Below, piece after piece: positions 55,777-64,000 of a DNA stretch of 64,000 nucleotides. This DNA comes from Schistocephalus solidus (Eukaryota > Platyhelminthes > Cestoda > Diphyllobothriidea > Diphyllobothriidae): the NCBI GenBank assembly GCA_017591395.1, contig WEDG01000769.1:186001-250000 (forward strand). Direction: 5' to 3'. The translations under genes were made by a program, and so were the position numbers. The first letter of the stretch is position 1; every line of letters starts with the position of its first letter. The notes under the pieces were generated by a model. That model did not search any database and was not told the DNA's origin. It was given only the letters and a program-made list of their open reading frames with translations.

Positions 55777-58700
55777 CTGTGGAGGGGGATATGAAAGTAA
55801 AGACTAATATCCGGAGCCAATAATGCATTTTTGGTGGTGGATAGAGGTTATACTGCGAGAATCACCCAGCTTCATAGCCAAAATGCGCAATATATGGAGT
55901 GTATTGGACAGGCCTCGAATCGGCCCTCACTTGGAAATTTAATGTCGATCCAGGTCCATGTGTATTGCCACTGCTGCCGTCGCCAAAGTAGGCGAAGGCA
56001 CCCAGCCAATCGACGCCAAGTTTAGATGCCTGCCCGTAATGGCGCTTCCACGCGTAAAATGTGTGCCCTTGGCGCGTCAAAGCCAATTATGTCCTCACGA
56101 GCGTTCACATCGCCCAAGGATTCACAAAAGGTACTGACCTTGAGGCACGTACCTCACTGCGCTGACTATGCACGCATGACCAAACTTTCAACCAACAGAC
56201 AATCTTCTCCATCGCCCTTGCCTCTTCTAGTTTGAACTTGGCGAGCCGAAGTTTTAGTTGGTAGCAAAACGCTAATTTCTGTTTTTGTATTTTTTACTTG
56301 AAAACTCACGGTGAAATTCAAGATTGTGAAGCAACATCCCGGCACACTAGAACCACTCCTATGAAAAGTCACCTATTGATGCTTTTTTTGTCTGCTTAAA
56401 ATGAATATCTAATGACACTTAAGCGTCTTATTAATATCAAATATATTTCTTCAGAGGATCTGTCCAGATAAGCCTTTTAGTTTAATTTTTTACCATGCAG
56501 TGCGAATCTGCCATTTTACACAGCCAACTCAGTGCTCTGCTGGGCTTTAGTCCATGGCTTTGTAGAAGAGGATTTAACGGTCTTCCACTGTTTCACTTCC
56601 ATTAAATCCTCAGGAATTTTTGCCGCACGTTACCTCTGCTGTCACCTAATTTTCTAAACCTAAGACCCACTAGCATGGACTAATTTGACTGACCCCAGGA
56701 AGTATCCATAGGAATTCGCAGGAGCTGATTCCGACATGCCGGCGATCAGCCTCACACTCTGACGCAGACCCGCGAACCGAATTCGGGAACCTGATGCAAC
56801 GCTATGGCTCTCGCGAGTACTTGGGCGTGGCACCAGTGGCCGTCTGATTCTCGGCCAATTATGGCTTTCCAAACCGACCAATCACGTTCAAGGCTGAATC
56901 AGGCGTACTCTCGCTCAAAGCGTTCTGATGCTCGCCCAATTCCCACTCGGAACGTGGCTCCGTCGGCGCCGGATGCGTGCCCCCGTCCATATGCTAATTT
57001 ATGCCAAACTTTCCTCTAACAGTTTGGTACAGAGTACAACACTCTTCCATCTGACATTCTATTTCTTCACTTTCTGTTCAGGACCGGGCCTGAAGGTCGT
57101 AGTTGTTAGGATCTCCCTGTGACTTAAAATGCCTCGAACATGGTGACCCCGACGTGATGGAACACGCAACTACTGGACGTGGCTGAGCTAAATCATCACA
57201 AATCCTCCGTCTGACCATCAAATTTAGGTTTTGGTTCCTTTGCAATCCAGCCGAGCAGTTCATCCATCAGTGCCAAGACCTGGACCTCCTTCTCAATATC
57301 CGATATCTTACCTCTATTACCAGCAGTAGCTGCCCACATAAACCAAAGAGTCACTGTTTTTCACTTCTACTTTAGCTCTGACGGACTCGGACTTGAGCTC
57401 GAAGGCAAAACAGGAGGTAGACACAATTCCCACGCCTGTCCTGCAGCCATCGAAGTCCACAGTACGCAATGTGGCGCTGAGTTTCTGGATCGAACCACAA
57501 ACGTTTACACTCAAACTCGAAGGTTGAATTCATCTGGCGAATAGCCTTTGGATTTTGTCAGTAATGTAAATTTTTCTCTTGACATCACTACAACATGTGG
57601 ACTTTGGAGGAGGCAGGCTTGGCGACGCATATTAGACGTTTCGGATGCACGCTAGACTGCGACGAATGAAATGAGGGCACGTTAGAATGGAGCCAATGGA
57701 GTGAACTTAAATCGGAGTATCTGACCTAGATGGTTGGGAAATCTTGCTAGGCTGAGTCTATTGCACATGAATGTATAATAAGCGCATAGGGGTCAGCTAA
57801 TGGATATCGACTACATCGGCCATATTGTCCTGTCAGAGTCAAGCTATAGTGGCCTACAGAATGTGAATTAATGGATAAAAAATTGCTCTCAAAACGAATG
57901 TTAAACTGTGAGAAGATCGTCCTCAGGAGTAATGACTGCCTGCTTGAATAACTTGACAGTTGCAAATATACTAGGATGTCGTTTTTGTTCAATGGGCTGA
58001 GTAAGGACAACATCGTCTCTTGCAATGAATCTGCTCGCTTGGTTTTCACAATCCTTAGGCAGTGCTTCGAACTCTACGTGATATCTTCTAGGCTAGAATG
58101 ATCCGCATGTACCGAAATGTCGCCTAGTTGGGCTTTCTATGCGGCTGTACGTGTAGAAGATGCACTAAAATGTCAGGTGCTCGGCATTTTTTGCCGGCCA
58201 AACCACCCCACAGACCTCATCTCGAAGTAAATGGCAAAAATACCTTCTAGCAACATCATAAAAATAACTCAGGCCATCCAATAAAGATGAGTGGAGTGGT
58301 GTGTACAGGCTGTGCGTCGTCCAATCCCGTGGGTTTAGCGTTGCTGCACCTGATCCGACAGCACTGCCAACTTGGAGGCGCCGAAGCGGCCGACAAATGA
58401 GCACCTGGCTCGACACAGTTTGTCTGGACATGGAGGGTGTTATTGCATATTCAGTGCTCTGTCTACATCACTGGAGAGGAGACTGGGTCGAGGTCTCCTG
58501 GTCCATCGGCGCAGATCGTCAACAGTTGTGATTTGCAATCTGTAATGTCATGGAGGCCGGCTGGATCTGGCATGATCACGGTCGTACCAAGTAAAAGAGG
58601 CACCGCGAAAGCTGGAAGAGGTCACCCTCAGCCATTAGCAACCTGCATTATGGCATTGCTTTACTGCCCACACATGTATGTAAAAACCTTTAACGAGCTA

Positions 58701-59240
58701 TATAACAATATATTTTCCGATATTAAGCTACTTAGAGACAAAATAGGAGCAGCAGTTACTATTCCCTGAATTTCGCAGCAACACGTGAATTGGGGTAGCG
58801 AACTTTGAAATACATGCAGCAAAAGTCTGTTAACAAACCCAAATTATTAGCTCTTACTAACGGAGTGCGCAAAACATTAAAGTTTGAACAATATGTCAGT
58901 ATTAATATGACTGATGTTCATAATCGAAGAAAGTACTTGCAATTTTTGTGGATGTCCAATTTTCGATAATGGGATTTTATGTTTGGGTGAGTTTTCAAAT
59001 GTAACCCGAACGACCGTCTATATGAAAAAGAGTGTCCAAGCGCTCGTTCCTTCGTTAAATGCTTTCCAGCATTATCATATTTTAAAGGATTTGATGAATA
59101 TATAGCCCAGCATCCATCTTTATGGTTAAACGCTTTAAAACACCCAAACCACAAAGTATTCGTTAATATTTCCAGGAAACTTTAAGGGAATCCATCGTCA
59201 AAAAAAACGACACATGAAGTTGATGGAAGAAAAGTCGGTC
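55777..59240. other. Unassigned sequence with possible LTR remains
   Basis: Would hold upstream exons of the gene ending at 55640, but none was identified. Includes the possible LTR/primer-binding site near 57140. The frames at 57317-57514, 58165-58431 (minus) and 58301-58769 (plus) have no recognised domain. Confidence 0.35.
57040..57290 (+). other. Possible Ty3/gypsy LTR end and gag start
   Basis: A putative LTR end '..cctcgaaca' is directly followed by 'tggtgaccccgacgtga' (primer-binding-site-like). About 65 bases further a frame reads 'FRFWFLCNPAEQFIHQCQD', reminiscent of the 'WF....EQF' pattern at the start of gypsy Gag. No second LTR, protease or polymerase was found, so at most this is a remnant. 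Confidence 0.35.
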
Positions 59241-59577
59241 AGAATGTTTTGTATAGTTGCCTAATGAGGACATGGATTAAAGACAGGACTAAGGTGAGGG
59301 TTTCAGTTAAGCTTAGGGTGAGGTTTAAGTCGGAGGTTGAGATCAGAGTTGGGATTAAGGTCAGGATTAGCTAAGGGTTTAGGATATTGTCGTGCTAAAT
59401 GTAGAGGTTAGGGGAAGGGTAGGGCTAGGGTTAAGATTGAGGTGACAGTTTAGTCTTATGTTCGAGTTAGCGTTAGCGTTAAGACACGGATATATTTGCC
59501 CTTCCTTGAATTTATCGTAAGGCCACCTATTTAAGCGCGTGGGGTGGTTCCTATTCCCGTGTCCTGTCAGGGCATCC
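59241..59577 (+). mobile_element. TIR element with TTAGGG-like interior, copy 4
   Basis: The right end 'gtgtcctgtcagggcatccc' with 'ggggtggttcctattcc' is a clear family end. The left end 'tagttgcctaatgaggacat' is a diverged inverted match. The interior 59290-59460 is 'ttaggg/gttaag'-rich. The block 'aatttatcgtaaggccacct' precedes the right end, as in copies 1 and 3. Confidence 0.62.
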
Positions 59578-60509
59578 CTAGGGAGAACTTCTCGTAATAT
59601 ACGCGAAATGGTGTGCTTACGAGTGCATCTGCCAATTATATTCAAATTTAATGGTAATGGACTAGCCTTTTTACATGTAACTGTATGGAAACCTTTACTC
59701 CTGTGAGGTCTCCTTTATCGAACTCAGTAAGAACGTACTATGCAACCCAACTCAGGGAACAAGGGATATGTCAGCTTGTAAAAACGCGACCGTACTGCAT
59801 GTCAATCTAACCCTAGCTCTATCCATTGTACTCGTTAGGGTTAACATTCTTTGCCGGGTTAGTGGGGTCACACAAGATTTCGCTGGCCATAGGAGGACCG
59901 AATTATCGAGTGAAATGACAACTTTCCACGCGGTGGCTATTAGGACACCACGGTAGTTTCAAAATGCATCTGTTTTGATAATGACTGATTGCGCTGAGCG
60001 GGCCTCATTCTTACTCCCGTCAAGAGTCCGAATAAAAATGATCAGGTCGGCTAGAAATTATATCACGCATATTGGTCAGCGTGAGGTAAAGACACCGGGA
60101 CAATAAACTATTGTGCGATCCTAGTAACCCGACAACGAATGATAACCCTATTGACAACAATATATAGGTTTAGGATTAGGCTGGCACTCTCCTTTTCTTA
60201 ATTTAGCCCAATCCATAAAACTCCTATTACCACCGGTCCCGTATTACTCGCTCACCTATCCCTTGTTTCCTGAGTTGTGTCACATATTACGATCTCGCCG
60301 CGAATCAAAGTGAAATCCTTTTAGCGTTAAGCAAATATAAATCAGAAAATACAAAACGCAGAGCTTATATCGATTCCTTGCAATTAAATTTCGCAACACA
60401 TTACTGGAAATGTCACAATTGAATTCTTGCCAGATTTCATATAATACTAATTCTGAAAAGCGTTTAAGTGAAATTATCTGTAAAAACAAATTTTTTAAAC
60501 GATACTCCG

Positions 60510-60511
<2 letters not shown>
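59578..60511. other. Unassigned AT-rich sequence
   Basis: No exon or RNA gene was seen. Scattered 'ctaaccct' and 'aggattagg' motifs near 59806 and 60170 are too short to assign to the telomere-like family. Confidence 0.45.

Positions 60512-60561
<50 letters not shown>
60512..60561. repeat. (AT)n microsatellite
   Basis: About 25 AT dinucleotides without interruption, self-complementary. It produces the Tyr-Ile repeat in an overlapping open frame, which is rejected as coding. Confidence 0.95.
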
Positions 60562-60563
<2 letters not shown>

Positions 60564-60799
60564 ACGCGAATTTTCGCGTTTAAGACATTTTCGCTTTCCC
60601 TAAGAAAACTGTTTTCCCTTATTAACAAAATAATACATGTAATACTTATTTGAACTTTTCATTTACTTTAAATTCTTTTATTGTTATTTTGGAGCTTAAG
60701 TGGATGCGTTCGCACTGGTTTTAGCTTGATTAGCGATTTTTCGTTACATTGGGTATATTTCGTATGTTACCTCACCTACAGTTCAACAACTACAACTCA
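60562..60799. other. Unassigned AT-rich spacer
   Basis: Between the AT microsatellite and family A. Nothing was recognised. Confidence 0.4.
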
Positions 60800-61335
60800 A
60801 CCACTGGTTTTGACGAGGTCCAATATGGGTTCCACAGCAAGATGGCGCAGAGACGGTGACAAGCATCTGGATTAGAGTATAGTGGCAGTAGACTTTATTG
60901 CACCATCTATCGCACTCTCTCCTCCCCCTTCGCCTCCTCACCCGGATCCGGTGTCATAACCAAATCAAGAAGACCGGAGGTGGGAGAGGGCGCAGGTTTC
61001 TGCTGCGTCCGGAGCCGCCCCTAGGCATGCCGCTACACCTGGCTCGGATCCCACAGAGTGGAACTGCCATAGAGGCCACATTAAAAAAGAGCAATTGCAG
61101 CCTGACTCTCAGTCCGCCAGTCGGCTCCTCCACACAAATACACACACACTGGGCTGACTGCGCGTTCCCAGTTTGGCCATCAGTTGGTAACATCCAAGCC
61201 ATCCCTTTTAGCGCACAGTAATAGTTTCAAGCGCATCGGATTGTTTATCGTGACGAAAATGCGCTGAGCCACTGACCTCTCTCTCTCTCCATTCCCATTC
61301 CCAGACACCCACCACCGTCCGAGCCGGTCAGTGGA
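60800..61335 (-). repeat. Family A dispersed repeat, near full
   Basis: Reverse order of the reference: 'tggttttgacgaggtccaat', 'gcaccatctatcgcactctc', 'ggctcggatcccacagagtg', 'gactctcagtccgccagtcg', 'ccaagccatcccttttagcg' and 'gtccgagccggtcagtgg'. It includes a short (CT)n run as in other copies. Confidence 0.75.
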
Positions 61336-61382
61336 ATGGTGCGAGGATAGTGCGAGGAAAGTAGCCAACACACAAAAACCAC

Positions 61383-61401
61383 GCACACACACACACACAC
61401 A
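61383..61401. repeat. (AC)n microsatellite
   Basis: About nine AC dinucleotides within the family A region. Confidence 0.85.
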
Positions 61402-61499
61402 AAGGCACTGCAATATCCCTTCCTGTGGACGGGTAGCTGCGTACATCCAGGCATACTGTCTTCATAGGCCTTCTTCAGCTCCTCAATATCCTGATCTTT

Positions 61500-61845
61500 T
61501 AGGGCCTGGTGATTGCTTCAAGCGCGTCAGATTGTTTATAGGGAGGAAAATGTGCTGACTGATCAACCTCACTCCCTATTTCCATTCTGAGACAACAGCT
61601 AGTGTCCGAGCCGGTCAAATGACTGGTGTGGGGAATGAGCGCAGTGTCTGAAATACCTAGTGACCTCATCTGCGCTTGCCGCATACGCGACCTGGCACCC
61701 CAAACACAAGCACCAGTTTTTCATGCAGAAAGAGGTGGGTGGCTCGCAGCTGACGTGTGTGCGTGTCAGAGGTAACGGGAAGAAAAAGCCAGTACAGCTT
61801 GACTCTCAGACCACCAGCAGACCACTGCACGTAAAAACGCAGTGA
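61500..61845 (-). repeat. Family A upstream half
   Basis: Matches the first half seen at 43385-43760 in reverse: 'ttcaagcgcgtcagattgtt', 'gagccggtcaaatgac', 'cgcgacctggcaccccaaac' and 'cttgactctcagaccaccag'. With the adjacent copy it forms the long two-half version seen after the LINEs. Confidence 0.65.
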
Positions 61846-63412
61846 AATAACTGCGTAGCCCTCATAAATTGGGGAGGAATAGTAAATTTCAAGTATCCTA
61901 TGAAAAACTCAAATGTGAAAATGAGATAGTACCATTAAAGTCCAATTATGCACTTTTTTCAAATCCGACCTGGTTTTTCATCCCCTGAGTTCCCTGTGAT
62001 AGCAAAAAATGTGAGGTAACTATGTTGCTAAATCCATAAGGTATACTTTTTATTTTGATGGGAAGATTCGCCAAAAGTCGAAAACTGTAGGTGCGCTTTT
62101 TGGCTGCTGCCCTAAGTATGTTCGAAGTATGTTCGAAAAACCTAAGTATGGTCGAAAACCAATCAAACGAAAAATGCCACTGACAGCGGACAACAGTGTT
62201 TTCAGCGACACCAAGAAAGGGCGAATCCAGGGGCAAGTAAAGTCAAGTTACACTTACACCCCCCACAGAGTATAAATACACAGCACTAAACGTGTTGATC
62301 TCCTGAAGCGTGAGAATCATATGGTAAGCCTGTTAATCCCAGTCAGGCACAGAAAGCGGCCCTAGAACGCCAGGCAGTTCAATTTTCATCTGATGCACTC
62401 TTACTTTACGCCTTTGACCTACTGCTGCCCAGGGCGCCGATCTTTCGCTGACCTTGAAACGCGCAAGGTCATTTCCACTCCTACCGAGGCAAGACCACGA
62501 ACAAGTATCAGGGCACTACGTAATGAGAGCGCTTATAGAGGCAGAATTTAGTTGTGCTCCTCTGTCAGAAAAAGCATTTTGGGACGTTACATTCCTCTCG
62601 GGGGCTGAAGCAACGGGGATAATGCAAGTTTTTCTCTGTCAATGTTTTTTGTCTAGGTCAAGGGGCCAGCAATTGGAAAAAAAGTATGCTACTGGCAGTT
62701 GGGTTTGACAAGTTTGAAAAACATACGATTAGCCCTCTGTCGTTGGTAGTTGTCAACTGAACAGTTCGCATAAATGTGTACAGACCCCCAAAAAATCCAC
62801 GACAAGTACCTTATTCTTAGTTACTTCAATCATTGTAGATGAAGTATAACATTAAATTTTACTACAAACGCACTGTCAGAAACCACAGAGGGAGCAATAA
62901 TCATTGGGCAATGAGCCGAGCGCCTTATAGATTCAGAGCCTGGTCATGAGACTCGTGTCTGTGCTTTTGGCTTTTATCTGAGTCTACAGCCGGTTACAGT
63001 TTAGGTACGGAGAAAATCAGCTCCTTGTTTTCCATAAAATCGTTTGCAGGGCATTGCAGTTAACTGATCCTCATACGTTTAGAACATTTTGACCAGATAT
63101 GCGGTTGATGGAGCCAGTTGGATTTACAAAAGAGGGAAATTGGATCGGGTTTCCCGAAGGTCTAAATTCTTGATCTCCTTCCCTGGCACGCTTCGAGCAT
63201 GACTGTCTTTAGCGCTGGCAGACGTTGACCCGCATGCAACGGTTCGTTTATTATTTGTTACTGCAGGGTATTCGTGGGCACTAGTGTTACATCCAGCATG
63301 CACACCTGGATTTTATATTGGCAAGTGGTCTGAAACACAGACTATTTTGAGAGGGATTCTCCTGATCAATCAGCAATTACCAACATTTAAACATTAAATC
63401 CCCGGTGTGAGT
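61846..63412. other. Unassigned sequence
   Basis: A small tandem of 'aagtatgttcgaa'-like units lies at about 62110-62160. The plus-strand frame at 62454-62708 is without recognised motifs. No gene is supported. Confidence 0.4.
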
Positions 63413-63883
63413 TCACAACAGAGGTAAACAATAGCATTTACTGATGCAACAATTGTTGTCCTTCTTCCACCAGTCCGAGCACTCGCAAACATGCTCCGAC
63501 TTTAGCCACATCCAGTCTTTTCCGGATGACGCGACACCACCGTCACCGGCATCTCTCTTAGTCCCGTATTTTATCACACCAACAGGTAGACCGCTTATCT
63601 TCACCTTATAATAGTCTGGTTTTGTGGCTCGAGATGACGATAGACCAATATAAGCAGAGATGTGACTCAAGTAAGAGGATAAATTCAAAGTGATGCACAT
63701 GATCGGATCTTGTTCACTAGCGATTCGATTTAGCGGATTTTGAGCTGCGAGGCCCGTTTGGGTCCAAGAATGCCAAGTAAGTGCACTAAAACAGCGTGGG
63801 ATCGTTCTCCTCCAGGCAATCCTAGCGAACGAAAAAGGATGGAGAACATCGATAATCCCAGTTCTAGTGGGTTTTTCGGACAA
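63413..63883 (-). CDS. Unrecognised open frame, possible exon
   Basis: A 156-codon minus-strand frame. The right-hand coding-like part reads 'KPDYYKVKISGLPVGVIKYG', 'SSGKDWMWLKSEHVCECSDW' and 'WKKDNNCCI'. It is Cys- and Trp-rich, as in an extracellular segment. A GTAAAT donor after 'CCI' would end it in phase 1, compatible with the terminal exon at 55640, but nothing else links them. It may also be an old repeat. I do not recognise the family. Confidence 0.3.
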   Translation of the reverse strand: MSEKPTRTGIIDVLHPFSFARIAWRRTIPRCFSALTWHSWTQTGLAAQNPLNRIASEQDPIMCITLNLSSYLSHISAYIGLSSSRATKPDYYKVKISGLPVGVIKYGTKRDAGDGGVASSGKDWMWLKSEHVCECSDWWKKDNNCCISKCYCLPLL

Positions 63884-64000
63884 CCCTCCGTGGCAATCCT
63901 AATATTCACAGCTGCACACATGTGAGCTTTATGAGAGCGGAGTTTTATTACGCAGAAGCTGCGAACTTCCAGCATTTAGGTAACACTTTCAATTTTAATC
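63884..64000. other. Right edge of window
   Basis: No feature was recognised. Confidence 0.4.

Overview
The window reads as nuclear DNA of a flatworm, most likely a tapeworm of the Spirometra/Schistocephalus/Dibothriocephalus type. Evidence: intron-split genes, very long repeat-filled introns, and two non-LTR retrotransposons whose second ORF ends in C2H2 zinc fingers with 'RTETGEPV' linkers, an arrangement I associate with diphyllobothriidean cestodes (from memory, not searched). No prokaryotic gene organisation is present; nearly all long open frames are repeat, simple-sequence or chance frames.

Main gene: a supervillin-like (SVIL) gene runs on the minus strand from about 39.2 kb to the left part of the window. 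Twelve exons can be placed by hand (39187-39224, 37261-37460, 30654-30770, 28529-28585, 27587-27633, 24053-24216, 21937-22181, 16852-17031, 14720-15028, 13040-13185, 10012-10168, 3575-3738). Every junction has an AG/GT pair and every intron phase agrees, giving 608 continuous codons. The six exons from 17.0 to 3.6 kb encode gelsolin-like repeats with clear supervillin signatures; the first exons carry the 'WKNR/WRKRV' helical motif. The C-terminal part, including any villin headpiece, is not seen and should lie left of base 1. A CpG-rich block at 39.2-39.45 kb is the likely promoter.

Right half: 40.5-49.6 kb holds two degenerate, same-strand copies of the zinc-finger LINE, each followed by a dispersed 'family A' repeat. 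At 51.15-52.83 kb is a 1.7 kb (CTA)n-derived array. Near 55.6 kb is a possible terminal exon of a second minus-strand gene. The rest is repeats or unassigned sequence.

Repeat landscape: (1) family A, at least a dozen copies; (2) two tRNA-derived SINE families, one with a serine-tRNA-like body behind an unusual 5' head, one arginine-tRNA-like; (3) elements of about 340 bp with terminal inverted repeats and an interior of degenerate TTAGGG-like telomeric sequence; (4) fragments with a hammerhead-ribozyme-like core, including an inverted pair; (5) a foldback element at 23.4-23.7 kb; (6) AT-rich old repeats. The TTAGGG-filled inverted-repeat family is the observation most likely to be undescribed.
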